Positions 1 to 9,239 are shown, numbered from the stretch's first letter. The stretch is 64,000 bases of DNA from Flavobacterium sandaracinum (GCF_004349135.1 NZ_SMFN01000005.1:97024-161023); one strand, 5' to 3'. Translations and numbers: made by a program. The notes: generated by a model from the letters alone, not told the origin.

Positions 1-3000
1 GTCACTACTACATTAGTCAGTGTTGTATTTCCCGTATTGGTTACTGCAAAAGTATAGGTAATTACATCACCCACTTTACCCGTTCCACCTACAGCAGCTG
101 TTTTGACAAGAGCAATACCCGACTCTGTTATTGCATAAGAATAATTTGCAATACAACCATTATTATCTTTAATTTGAACACTATAAATGCCCTTTGCTAA
201 ACCAGTAAGATCTTTTGATGTAGCTCCATTAGTCCATAAATATGTATATGGAGATGTTCCCCCAGAAACAGTCTGAGTTATGGTACCATTGCTACATCCC
301 ACACAATTATTGTTGTTAGTAACAATTGCTATAGCAGCTAATTCATTGCTGGGTTGAGTTATTACAACTTGAGCTGTAGCCGAACAAGAACCAGTAGTGT
401 TTCCGTTAGGAGCAGTAGCAGTAATTGTATATGTTCCAGCAGGTAAGTTTACATTAGAAACTACATTGTTAGAAGAATTGGTGATTATTACAGTAGAACC
501 AACGCTATTTGTGACAGCGATAGAACCATTTGCTTCACCAAAGCAAGACACATTAGTAGCGATTCCACTCACCGTCACTGCTATTGCAGGTTCAGTGATC
601 GTTACTGTTTTTGAAGTAGTACAAGAACCGTTTGTAGCAGTAATAGTATAAGTTCCGGGACCAAATTTAGTTTGAGCACTTAAGTCAGCACCTGTATTAT
701 TTAATTTGATAGTTGTAGTTGCACCTGCACTTACACCCGAAATTGAGATAGTTCCATCAGCAGCACCGTTACAAGAAACATTAGTTTCAGTAACAGTTAC
801 AGTTACCGGAATAGGTTCTGTTATTGTTACTGTTTTTGAAGTAGTACAAGAACCGTTTGTAGCAGTAATAGTATAAGTTCCGGGACCAAATTTAGTTTGA
901 GCACTTAAGTCAGCACCTGTATTATTTAATTTGATAGTTGTAGTTGCACCTGCACTTACACCCGAAATTGAGATAGTTCCATCAGCAGCACCGTTACAAG
1001 AAACATTAGTTTCAGTAACAGTAACAGTTACCGGAATAGGTTCTGTTATTGTTACTGTTTTTGAAGTAGTACAAGAACCGTTTGTAGCAGTAATAGTATA
1101 AGTTCCGGGACCAAATTTAGTTTGAGCACTTAAGTCAGCACCTATATTATTTAATTTGATAGTTGTAGTTGCACCTGCACTTACACCCGAAATTGAGATA
1201 GTTCCATCAGCAGCACCGTTACAAGAAACATTAGTTTCAGTAACAGTAACAGTTACCGGAATAGGTTCAGTGATCGTTACTGTTTTTGAAGTAGTACAAG
1301 AACCGTTTGTAGCAGTAATAGTATAAGTTCCGGGACCAAATTTAGTTTGAGCACTTAAGTCAGCACCTGTATTATTTAATTTGATAGTTGTAGTTGCACC
1401 TGCACTTACACCCGAAATTGAGATAGTTCCATCAGCAGCACCATTACAAGAAACGTTAGTTACCAGTGCAGTAACTGTTGGTTTTGCATAAACGGTTACT
1501 GTAATTTGTTTTTTAGGACCGATACAAGAATTCCTTTCCTCAGCGACGTAATAAGTAAATATTCCAGGAGTACTGGTGTTAGGTATTAAGGTTGCTTGAC
1601 CTAATGCGTCCACTGAACTAAAGTAAAGTAAAGAATTAGCAGAGTCGTTAGGAGTTCCAGTTAGAGCCTGAGCCAAATCACCTTCACAGTACTCTACATC
1701 TAAAGCTGTAGGGATTCCTGGTAATGGATTTATAGTTAATTTAACAGGTGTTCTTGTTATACTAGAGCATGAACCATTATTTGCTTGTGCATAATAAGTT
1801 TTTGAACCTACACCTATTTGAGTAGGTAAAGTTACTATATTTCCACCAGTGGCTGCGTCATACCAAGCTATACCCCCATCAGTTGTTGCAGCTGTTAAAG
1901 TTTGAGTTGTTGTTCCATCAGAACATACTGTTTGATTATTAATTATTGGAGCAGTTGGCGTTTGATTTATTGTCACTATTACGGCGATTCTTGCACTTTC
2001 GCATCCATTAGTGGTTTGGCTTGCATAATAAGTTCCAGAAACCAATAAATCTGTGTTTGCGTATAAAGCACCTCCATTTGCTGCAGAATACCATTTTATA
2101 GATGTGCCATTTGCAACTAAATCACTAACTTTTTTTGTGTCCCCTGAACAGAAATTTTGATTTGTAGCAGTTGGGATTGGAGTTTCTGTGACTGTAATTA
2201 ATGCTTCACTTGTAGCAATATTAACTCCACTACAAATACCTAAATTAGTAAATACTGCTCTGAATTTAGTTGTTTTCGTTAAGTTTATAGGAGTGTAAGT
2301 AGTAGCGGTAGTATTTATATCTGTCCAAGTAGTAAATGGACTAACTGATGATTGCCACTTTACAATAGTAGATCCAGCTGTAATACCATTAGCCGTTAAA
2401 AGAGTGCTATTGTTTCCTGAACATATAGTAGTTAATGCTGGAGTAACAGATCCTTTTAAAGGGATTCCAAAAGTTAATGGAATGTCGTTACATCTATTTG
2501 ATGTAGAAGATCCACCACTTACTGAAGCCAATTTAGTGACTTTAATTAAACCAGGATTATTTAAATCACAGATATCAACTCCTATGCTTGCAAAGGGGAT
2601 ATTAAATTCTAAAAATGTTCCATCTGATGAATTGCAGCCATTGAAATTACCATTAGTAGCGCTTAAACCATTATTAGATATAGCGGTTAATGTTGATCCA
2701 TTTCCAGTGAAGAGTGTATATGTAGAATTATTTTTAGCATTTAGTTCTATAATATATTCTGCTCCAGCTACGGCTAAGAAACCTCCAAACTGATCAGAAG
2801 TCAATCCTGTTGTAGGATCATTATCGGTATCTAAATAAACTCTAAATAAAGCTGACCCAGAATTACCAATTTTCATTCCAATTTTTAGTACAGCTGTGTT
2901 TGTGTTTACTTTGGCAAATATTGTGTTAATATCGCATGTTGTACTTGCGCCACTATTTACTATTTGTTTAAAGAATATTCCAGTGGCATATTCATCACCT

Positions 3001-3131
3001 ACTGAGCCTGGACCTGGGCAATAATTTCCATCCGTTCCGCTTTCTTGACTATAACCATTAATTATATTAGCGAATAGTAAAATAATGGAAATTAGAATGA
3101 TTTTTTTAAGTTGGAGTAATTTTGTTTTCAT
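1..3131 (-). CDS. Giant secreted surface protein with Ig-like and SprB repeats (partial)
   Basis: Reading the minus strand from an ATG at 3131, the frame stays open to the left window edge (at least 1,043 codons), so the C-terminus is missing. It starts with a Sec signal peptide (MKTKLLQLKK, then a hydrophobic stretch ending near NGYSQ). An N-terminal globular region of about 200 residues follows, then several Ig-like modules with paired cysteines of the type seen in Bacteroidota adhesins (phrases such as FCSGDTKKVSDL and GTYYASQTTNGCES). Last comes an array of SprB-type repeats with the core VSCNGAADGTISIS. SprB-repeat proteins are type IX-secreted surface adhesins of gliding flavobacteria; the type IX C-terminal signal would lie outside the window, so that route is inferred. 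No neighbour appears to be co-transcribed. Confidence 0.88.
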   Translation of the reverse strand, partial: MKTKLLQLKKIILISIILLFANIINGYSQESGTDGNYCPGPGSVGDEYATGIFFKQIVNSGASTTCDINTIFAKVNTNTAVLKIGMKIGNSGSALFRVYLDTDNDPTTGLTSDQFGGFLAVAGAEYIIELNAKNNSTYTLFTGNGSTLTAISNNGLSATNGNFNGCNSSDGTFLEFNIPFASIGVDICDLNNPGLIKVTKLASVSGGSSTSNRCNDIPLTFGIPLKGSVTPALTTICSGNNSTLLTANGITAGSTIVKWQSSVSPFTTWTDINTTATTYTPINLTKTTKFRAVFTNLGICSGVNIATSEALITVTETPIPTATNQNFCSGDTKKVSDLVANGTSIKWYSAANGGALYANTDLLVSGTYYASQTTNGCESARIAVIVTINQTPTAPIINNQTVCSDGTTTQTLTAATTDGGIAWYDAATGGNIVTLPTQIGVGSKTYYAQANNGSCSSITRTPVKLTINPLPGIPTALDVEYCEGDLAQALTGTPNDSANSLLYFSSVDALGQATLIPNTSTPGIFTYYVAEERNSCIGPKKQITVTVYAKPTVTALVTNVSCNGAADGTISISGVSAGATTTIKLNNTGADLSAQTKFGPGTYTITATNGSCTTSKTVTITEPIPVTVTVTETNVSCNGAADGTISISGVSAGATTTIKLNNIGADLSAQTKFGPGTYTITATNGSCTTSKTVTITEPIPVTVTVTETNVSCNGAADGTISISGVSAGATTTIKLNNTGADLSAQTKFGPGTYTITATNGSCTTSKTVTITEPIPVTVTVTETNVSCNGAADGTISISGVSAGATTTIKLNNTGADLSAQTKFGPGTYTITATNGSCTTSKTVTITEPAIAVTVSGIATNVSCFGEANGSIAVTNSVGSTVIITNSSNNVVSNVNLPAGTYTITATAPNGNTTGSCSATAQVVITQPSNELAAIAIVTNNNNCVGCSNGTITQTVSGGTSPYTYLWTNGATSKDLTGLAKGIYSVQIKDNNGCIANYSYAITESGIALVKTAAVGGTGKVGDVITYTFAVTNTGNTTLTNVVV
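601..1500 (-). repeat. Four tandem 225-bp repeats inside the surface protein
   Basis: The phrase gttactgtttttgaagtagt recurs at 601, 826, 1051 and 1276, exactly 225 bp (75 codons) apart. The copies are nearly identical at DNA level; single-base differences include gtatta versus atatta near 1143 and tgttat versus tgatcg at unit junctions. The fourth unit diverges after about 1450, and a more diverged copy lies at about 375-600. Each unit encodes one SprB-type repeat. Near identity suggests recent duplication or gene conversion. Confidence 0.93.
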
Positions 3132-3721
3132 AAAATCTATTGTATATGATTTTTCCTGATCTTTTATTAACTATCTGATTAATAAATGTATATTTTTTTA
3201 AATGCTAATTCTTTAAATAAAGTGAAATACAACAAAGCTAATTTTTTGAAAATTTGAGTGAATGAATTTTCAAATAAATTACAAAATTCGGAGTAGAAAT
3301 TTTTTGAGGTAAAGTATTTTTTTATCATGTAGGTTGATAGTTTAGATTTGAGTTATTTTCTTTTAAACAGGGCGACGTTCAAGGAGCCAAATTAAATGTA
3401 AAAAGTTAGAGTTAACTTTTTTTTCTATAAACAACACAAAAAGTCGTTTAAGTACATTTTTATGTTAATTCAATCTTAAAAAAATATAAAAAAAATATAA
3501 AAATCGCTATTACAGAGACATGCTTGCTAGAATAAATTAGTGTTTTTAACATTAATTTATAAGAAGATTACACTAGTAATATTTATATTAAGTAAGTTTT
3601 TAATAAACAATATTTATACTTTATTACAGAATAAAAAGTTAAAAACAAGGATAATAAATTTTAGTTTTGTAAATTGTATTTGATAAATTTTACTAGTTGA
3701 TAACAAAATTATTTTCCACTC
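3132..3721. other. 590-bp AT-rich intergenic region
   Basis: This stretch separates the divergent surface-protein gene and polyphosphate operon, so both promoters must lie in it. I see no coding frame of note and no clear TTTG/TAnnTTTG pair. An AT-rich hairpin lies at 3534-3558 (AAATTAGTGTT, loop TTT, AACATTAATTT) without a T-run. Confidence 0.5.
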
Positions 3722-4207
3722 ATGAAAAACTTATTTTTGGTTCGCCATGCAAAATCAAGTTGGGAAGTTCCCATACATGATAAAGATCGCGGTTTGACTT
3801 GTAAGGGTGTAAAAGATGCTCATCTAGTATCGTCCGAAGCTAAAGATTCAATTCCGAAAGCGTATGTAATTTTTAGTAGTACTGCAAAAAGAGCAACAAA
3901 CACAGCGTTAATTTTTGCTCAAAATTTAGCCTATCCTATCGAAAGTATCATTTACAAAGATGATCTTTATACATTTGATGAAAATGATTTAGAGAAAGTG
4001 ATCAAATCCTATAGTAATTCTTATGAAAGTGTCATTCTTTTTGGACATAATGGAGCAATTACAGATTTTGTTAATAAATTTGGGGATGTTTATATCGAAA
4101 ATGTTCCAACTTCAGGTTTTGTTCATTTAAAATTTGAAACAGAGGACTGGAAAAAAATAAAGAAAGGTAAAATTGAAAAAATAATATTTCCCAAAAATTT
4201 AAGATGA
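3722..4207 (+). CDS. sixA: SixA-like phosphohistidine phosphatase
   Basis: A 161-residue histidine-phosphatase (phosphoglycerate mutase-like) protein. The N-terminal LVRHAKSSWE carries the catalytic RHG-type motif (here RHA) and FGHNGAITDF carries the second active-site histidine. Length and motifs match the SixA family, which dephosphorylates phosphohistidine; the true substrate here is unknown. The stop overlaps the ppk start by 4 bp (ATGA), so it is translationally coupled to ppk and first in a polyphosphate operon. A role in polyphosphate or phosphotransfer control is inferred from that context alone. Confidence 0.88.
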   Translation: MKNLFLVRHAKSSWEVPIHDKDRGLTCKGVKDAHLVSSEAKDSIPKAYVIFSSTAKRATNTALIFAQNLAYPIESIIYKDDLYTFDENDLEKVIKSYSNSYESVILFGHNGAITDFVNKFGDVYIENVPTSGFVHLKFETEDWKKIKKGKIEKIIFPKNLR

Positions 4208-6291
4208 ATAAAGTATTAGAATATAAATATATTGATAGAGAAAAAAGTTGGTTGGCTTTCAACGCACGTGTATTACAAGAAGCAGGCGATAATTCAGTTC
4301 CTTTATTAGATCGGTTGCGTTTTTTGGGAATTTTTTCAAATAATTTAGATGAGTTTTTTAGAGTTCGTTTTGCGGCTATTAGACGATTAAGTTTAACGGG
4401 CATATCTGGAGAAAAATACTTAGGAGGGATTTCGGCACAGCAGTTAGTTAAGGATATTACTGAAATTGTTATTCAACAACAATCTGAAAGTTTACGAATT
4501 CTAAACATTATCGAAAGCGAACTGGAGACTAAAAACATATTTATTATTACGGAATCAGATATTACCATTGAACAGGAAATTTTTCTAAAAGATTTTTTTA
4601 TTCAAAAAGTGAGTCCTGAGCTAGTTACCATTATCTTAAATGATTTGGCAGAATTCCCTGTATTAAAAGACACTTCAGGGTATTTAGCTATTAAATTAGT
4701 TATGAATAAAAATTCGGAAGTTCGTTATGCAGTAATCGAAATTCCTAAAACAATTAATCGTTTTGTTGTATTACCATCCAATAATGAAAAACAGTATATC
4801 ATACTTTTGGATGACGTAATCAGACATAATTTGAGTAATATTTTCAATATTTTTGATTACAAAAGTGTTTCTGCTCACATGATAAAAATTACTAGAGATG
4901 CGCAATTGGATATCGATAGTGATTTGAGCAAAAGTATGATTGAAAAAATAGCATTGAGTGTAAAAGACAGAAGAATAGGAGAACCGGTGCGTTTTATTTA
5001 TGACCAACTCATCGAAGAGGATACACTGCAGTTTTTTCTAGATAAAATGAAAATTGTCTCTACAGATAGTATTATTCCAGGAGGAAGATACCACAACAGA
5101 AGGGATTACATGAATTTTCCAAATCTAGGGAGGTATGATTTATTATATCAAACGAACGATCCATTACCTATACCAGGATTAAGTTTGGAAGGGAGTATGC
5201 TGGAAAAAATAAGTGAAAAAGATTATTTATTGAATGCTCCATATCAATCCTTTTCTTATCTGACCAAGTTTTTGCGAGAAGCTGCGTTAGATCCTAAAGT
5301 GGTTACCATAAAAATCACACTGTATCGATTGGCCAAAAATTCTCAAATCATTAGTTCCCTTATTAATGCTGCCAAAAACGGTAAGAAAGTTACCGTTCAA
5401 ATTGAACTACAAGCTCGCTTTGACGAGACCTCTAATATTTCCTATGCAGAGCAAATGCAGTTAGAAGGTATTGAACTTATTTTTGGAATAAAAGGGCTTA
5501 AAGTACACAGCAAAATTTGCGTTATTGAAAGATATGAAAATGACAAAATAAAGCGCTATGGTTTTATTTCTACAGGAAATTTCAATGAATCAACAGCCAA
5601 AGTGTATACGGATGTTACCCTTTTCACTAGTCACCAACAAATTCTGAAAGATATCATGAGGATATTTGAGTTTTTTGATATCAATTATAGGGTACATCGC
5701 TACAAACATCTGATCGTTTCGCCACATTACACTAGAACACGATTTGTGAAATTAATAGACAGAGAAATTACCCATGCATTAGCCGGAAGAAAAACACATA
5801 TTAAACTAAAAATGAATAGTTTGTCTGATTTCGAAATGATAGATAAGCTATACGAAGCCAGTAGAGCAGGAGTTAAGATTCAACTTGAGGTGAGAGGAAT
5901 TTGCTCCTTAATACCTGGTATTCCTGGAATGAGCGATAACATTGAGGCCATAAGTATTGTTGATAATTATTTGGAACATTCTAGAATTTATATTTTTGGT
6001 AATGCAGGGCAAACAGAAGTTTACATTTCATCTGCGGATTTCATGACCAGAAATCTAGATGGTCGGGTCGAAGTAACCTGCCCAATTTATGATCAAGGTA
6101 TAAAAAACGAACTAATTGATAATTTTGATATTGGGTGGAAAGGCAATGTAAAAGCTCGTTTTCACTCGTATAAATTAGATAATAAATACCGCTATCGCAA
6201 TCACAATCCTATTTTTAGAGCACAATTAGAAACTTATAAATACTATCAAAATAAACTCCAAGCAGAGTCTCAAATTAAAGCTAAAGTATAA
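4204..6291 (+). CDS. ppk1: Polyphosphate kinase 1
   Basis: A 695-residue protein of full family length that reversibly transfers the gamma-phosphate of ATP to polyphosphate at the inner membrane. It has the N-terminal helical domain (YIDREKSWLAFNARVL), the middle domain and two phospholipase-D-like C-terminal domains. The two histidines of the active site fall at codon 435 (LKVHSKICVIE) and codon 592 (YLEHSRIYIFGN), the same numbering as E. coli PPK; His435 is the autophosphorylated residue in that enzyme. STGNFNEST is also conserved. It overlaps the SixA-like gene by 4 bp and is followed after 87 bp by ppx. The set handles synthesis and degradation of polyphosphate. Confidence 0.97.
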   Translation: MNKVLEYKYIDREKSWLAFNARVLQEAGDNSVPLLDRLRFLGIFSNNLDEFFRVRFAAIRRLSLTGISGEKYLGGISAQQLVKDITEIVIQQQSESLRILNIIESELETKNIFIITESDITIEQEIFLKDFFIQKVSPELVTIILNDLAEFPVLKDTSGYLAIKLVMNKNSEVRYAVIEIPKTINRFVVLPSNNEKQYIILLDDVIRHNLSNIFNIFDYKSVSAHMIKITRDAQLDIDSDLSKSMIEKIALSVKDRRIGEPVRFIYDQLIEEDTLQFFLDKMKIVSTDSIIPGGRYHNRRDYMNFPNLGRYDLLYQTNDPLPIPGLSLEGSMLEKISEKDYLLNAPYQSFSYLTKFLREAALDPKVVTIKITLYRLAKNSQIISSLINAAKNGKKVTVQIELQARFDETSNISYAEQMQLEGIELIFGIKGLKVHSKICVIERYENDKIKRYGFISTGNFNESTAKVYTDVTLFTSHQQILKDIMRIFEFFDINYRVHRYKHLIVSPHYTRTRFVKLIDREITHALAGRKTHIKLKMNSLSDFEMIDKLYEASRAGVKIQLEVRGICSLIPGIPGMSDNIEAISIVDNYLEHSRIYIFGNAGQTEVYISSADFMTRNLDGRVEVTCPIYDQGIKNELIDNFDIGWKGNVKARFHSYKLDNKYRYRNHNPIFRAQLETYKYYQNKLQAESQIKAKV

Positions 6292-6378
6292 TTATTTGAT
6301 TAAGATTAAGCACCTTATTTTTGAATCTTTCAAGAAGGAATAAATCATTAGTTAAGAAATAAAACGAATCAATAAAAG

Positions 6379-7269
6379 ATGATTAAAATAAAAAAATATG
6401 CAGCAATTGATATTGGTTCCAATGCCATGCGTTTGTTGATTGCAAATATTGTGGAACAGGAGGGAAAAGAGCCTCAATTTAATAAAAGTTCCTTGGTTCG
6501 TGTACCCATTCGTCTTGGGCAGGATGCTTTCACTGTTGGAGAAATTTCAGAGGAGAATATCGAAAGAATGTGTGACGCCATGAAAGCTTTTAATCTTTTA
6601 ATGAAGGTACATAAGGTAGAACGTTATATGGCATTTGCTACATCAGCGATGCGTGAGGCCTATAACGGAAAAGAAGTTGTCGCAATAATTAAGAAAAAAG
6701 CCGATATAAAAATTGAAATTATTGATGGTAAGAAAGAGGCTGCCATTATTGCTTCTACTGATTTACATCATTTATTGAAAACAGATCAAACCTATCTTTT
6801 TGTTGATGTTGGTGGCGGAAGTACCGAATTCACCTTGTTTTCTAATGGGAAAATGATTAATTCAAGATCTTTTAAAGCAGGAACGGTGCGGTTGCTAAAT
6901 GATATGGTCTGCGATGTAGTTTGGGATGAAATAGAAAAATGGATTAAAAGTAATACGCAAGAATATGACGATGTTACACTTATAGGTTCCGGTGGAAATA
7001 TAAATAAACTGTTTAAAATGTCTGGAAAGATACAAGAGAAACCGCTTTCCTATATTTATATGAATTCGCAATATACTTTTTTGAATTCTCTTACTTATGA
7101 ACAAAGAATTTCTGAACTAGGGTTGAATCCGGATCGTGCTGACGTAATTATCCCAGCTACAAGGATTTATTTGAATGCTATGAAATGGAGTGGAGCACGG
7201 AATATATATGTACCAAAAATTGGACTTTCTGATGGAATTGTAAAAGCAATGTACTACGGTAAAATTTAG
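6379..7269 (+). CDS. ppx: Exopolyphosphatase, Ppx/GppA family (short form)
   Basis: A 296-residue ASKHA-fold phosphatase of the short Ppx/GppA type, lacking the C-terminal HD domain of E. coli Ppx. The phosphate-binding loops are visible as AAIDIGSNAMRLLI near the N-terminus and FVDVGGGSTEFTLF near residue 140, with LIGSGGNINKLFK further on. It hydrolyses terminal phosphates of polyphosphate or converts pppGpp to ppGpp; the position after ppk1 favours polyphosphate. It converges with dnaX, with only 11 bp between the two stop codons and no clear terminator hairpin there. Confidence 0.93.
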   Translation: MIKIKKYAAIDIGSNAMRLLIANIVEQEGKEPQFNKSSLVRVPIRLGQDAFTVGEISEENIERMCDAMKAFNLLMKVHKVERYMAFATSAMREAYNGKEVVAIIKKKADIKIEIIDGKKEAAIIASTDLHHLLKTDQTYLFVDVGGGSTEFTLFSNGKMINSRSFKAGTVRLLNDMVCDVVWDEIEKWIKSNTQEYDDVTLIGSGGNINKLFKMSGKIQEKPLSYIYMNSQYTFLNSLTYEQRISELGLNPDRADVIIPATRIYLNAMKWSGARNIYVPKIGLSDGIVKAMYYGKI

Positions 7270-7280
7270 TTTTACATAAA

Positions 7281-9016
7281 TTATGCGTCTAAATCTAATC
7301 CAAATGTTGTGCGTAATAGTTCAATATTTGGATTAATTTCTAAAAATCTATTATACCTGTCCTGGTCATTGAAACTTCTTTTATTTTCTACGCTTTCATT
7401 GACTATCACTTCGATTGTAATATCATGATTGTGTAAGTGTCCTTTCAAGTAGCCTAGAAGCCCATTTAATTCTTTTTCAAAATCTAATTTAGAACCTTCA
7501 TTTGGTAATTCAATTGATATCGCAGTGCCATTTAATTTTGGATCGTTAATGAGTAATAAGGATTCCATAATTTTGTAACCTTTGTCTCCTAATCGTTGGG
7601 CATATTTATTCCAATACAACAACATTTCTGTCTCGGTGAAAGATTCCGTGGGTAAGTGAAGTACTTCTTTTATGATTCCTTTACTGCTTTCTTCCAATGC
7701 TTTTTTGGCTCGAATGCTCGATAATGAAAACGCAGAAACTTTTGGTCCTTCGGATTGTGCAATACTACTTTTTGTTGCGGGACTAGCAACTGGAATTGAT
7801 GGAACAGTAGTTTTAGTTTCCAGTTCTTTTATTGGAACTGATTCTATAACTTGTATAGCAGGTTTTGGATCTTCAATTGTCGGTTGAACCGTTATTGAAT
7901 AATCGTTCTTTCTATAATAAGTAGGTGGAATTATATATTGCTCAACTTTTTTTTTTCTCCATCAAAAGTGATAGAGGCCAGTTGCATTAGGCAAAGTTCA
8001 ACAAGAAGTCGTTGGTTTTGACTCAGTTTGTATTTTAAATCACAATCGTTTGCAATCTCAATTCCTTTCAATAGAAAGTCTTGACTGCATTTTTGTGCTT
8101 GCACCCCATACATTTGCTGTGCTTGTTCCCCCACTTCTAATAAAGTTAAAGTTGCAGGTGTTTTAGAAACTAATAAATCTCTAAAATGAGAAGCCAATCC
8201 CGATACAAAATGATGCGCGTCAAAACCTTTAGCTAGAATTTCGTTAAAAGCCATTAATAAATCTGGTATTTTATTTTCCAAAAGCAAGTCGGTGATGTTG
8301 ATGTACGTTTCGTAATCCAACACATTCAAATTTTCTGTAACGGCCTGACGTGTTAAATCTTTTCCACAAAAAGAAACTACTCGGTCAAAAATTGACAAAG
8401 CATCACGCATGGCACCATCAGATTTTTGAGCAATAATATGCAAAGCGTCATCTTCAAAAACTACGCCTTGACTGGTGGCAACTTCGGCAAGATGCTCTTT
8501 GGCATCTTTAACGGTAATTCTCTTGAAATCAAATATCTGACAACGAGAAAGTATCGTTGGAATAATTTTGTGTTTTTCGGTCGTTGCCAAAATAAAAATA
8601 GCGTGCTTAGGCGGTTCTTCCAATGTTTTTAGGAAAGCATTAAAAGCTGCCGAAGACAACATGTGAACCTCATCGATAATATAGACTTTGTATTGTCCCG
8701 TTTGTGGCGGAATCCGCACTTGGTCAATAAGATTCCTTATATCATCAACAGAGTTGTTCGATGCAGCATCTAATTCGAAGACATTAAAGGCAAAATCTTC
8801 AGTGGGATCATCATATCCTGGCTGGTTAATTTTACGAGCCAAAATACGGGCGCAAGTTGTTTTTCCAACGCCACGAGGTCCTGTAAATAACAATGCTGAG
8901 GCTAAGTGATTACTTTCTATGGCATTCAATAAAGTATTGGTAATGGCTTTTTGTCCTACAACATCTTTAAATGTTTGAGGACGATATTTACGGGCCGAGA
9001 CAACAAATTGTTCCAT
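7281..9016 (-). CDS. dnaX: DNA polymerase III subunit tau (dnaX, needs -1 frameshift)
   Basis: Full-length clamp-loader subunit predicted by joining two frames. The first frame (9016 down to 7931) holds the AAA+ ATPase: VSARKYRPQTFKDVVGQ, Walker A GPRGVGKTT, Walker B IDEVHML and sensor/lid region. At A10 (7947-7956) a -1 shift moves to the second frame, open without interruption down to the stop at 7281. This gives about 578 residues with a Pro/Thr-rich linker (PPTYYRKNDYS onward) and a C-terminal tau domain (EESSKGIIKEVLHL). The start at 9016 (MEQFVVSARKY) is preferred over an in-frame start 7 codons upstream because the family begins there. The four zinc cysteines of E. coli DnaX are absent between Walker A and LDAASNNS. 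A sequencing indel is the main alternative. Confidence 0.85.
7931..9016 (-). CDS. dnaX: DNA polymerase III subunit gamma (dnaX zero-frame product)
   Basis: Without frameshifting, translation of dnaX ends at TAA (7931-7933) just after the A-run, giving about 361 residues ending EKKKLSNI. This keeps the ATPase and collar domains but loses the tau C-terminus that contacts polymerase and helicase. It corresponds to gamma in E. coli, where -1 frameshifting also separates the two forms, though by truncation in the opposite sense: there the shifted product is the short one and here the shifted product is the long one. Whether both forms are made cannot be read from sequence. Confidence 0.75.
   Translation of the reverse strand: MEQFVVSARKYRPQTFKDVVGQKAITNTLLNAIESNHLASALLFTGPRGVGKTTCARILARKINQPGYDDPTEDFAFNVFELDAASNNSVDDIRNLIDQVRIPPQTGQYKVYIIDEVHMLSSAAFNAFLKTLEEPPKHAIFILATTEKHKIIPTILSRCQIFDFKRITVKDAKEHLAEVATSQGVVFEDDALHIIAQKSDGAMRDALSIFDRVVSFCGKDLTRQAVTENLNVLDYETYINITDLLLENKIPDLLMAFNEILAKGFDAHHFVSGLASHFRDLLVSKTPATLTLLEVGEQAQQMYGVQAQKCSQDFLLKGIEIANDCDLKYKLSQNQRLLVELCLMQLASITFDGEKKKLSNI
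7946..7957 (-). promoter_or_regulatory. A10 slippery site in dnaX
   Basis: On the coding strand the run reads GGAGAAAAAAAAAAGTTG. In the zero frame it parses GAA AAA AAA AAG, so it contains the heptamer A AAA AAG in the correct phase for -1 ribosomal slippage, the same heptamer used in E. coli dnaX. A run of ten A is also long enough for transcriptional slippage, as known for Thermus dnaX. I found no convincing downstream stem-loop or well-spaced upstream Shine-Dalgarno stimulator. Confidence 0.75.
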
Positions 9017-9118
9017 AGAAATTTTATTCGAAAGCAAATATAGGTTTTAATTTAAAGATGGAAAAATTTAAGTATTGAAAGATTTTAGAATTTTCAAAAT
9101 GGTTTTTGTTTACCAAAT

Positions 9119-9215
9119 TCCATAGCCCAGGTAGTAGTGAAAATCCTTATGCGCCGTGGTTCGGCGGATAAGATTGCAACGGATAGTTGGAAATAGCTCC
9201 TGAAAATAGTATCCA
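9119..9215 (+). ncRNA. Structured RNA-like element, copy 1
   Basis: The motif AGTGAAAATCCTT, then a hairpin, then AAGATTGcAaCGGATAG is shared with a second copy near 33440. The hairpin here is CTTAT-GCGCCG (9146-9156), loop TGGTT, CGGCGG-ATAAG (9162-9172), with one mismatch, while the other copy has a different sequence that still pairs. The outer ATCC/GGAT can also pair. It lies between the 5' end of dnaX and the 3' end of a small gene, both on the minus strand. Strand is assigned from the motif reading and is uncertain. It could belong to the Rfam Flavo-1 RNA family, which I cannot verify. Confidence 0.55.
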
Positions 9216-9239
9216 CTATGATTTTTTTAAAAGGATTTA

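Noticed and set aside
601..1500. Possible CRISPR-like or satellite array
   Set aside because: Units are contiguous 225-bp coding repeats with no spacers, and they translate to SprB-type domains.
397..2793. Plus-strand open frames of 84 and 129 codons inside the repeat protein region
   Set aside because: They lie antisense to a continuous minus-strand frame with a signal peptide and clear Ig-like and SprB repeats. Their composition is that of an antisense shadow.
7281..7697. Separate 138-residue protein starting with TTG
   Set aside because: The frame is open upstream to the dnaX A10 run and encodes a tau-like C-terminus, so it is part of dnaX.
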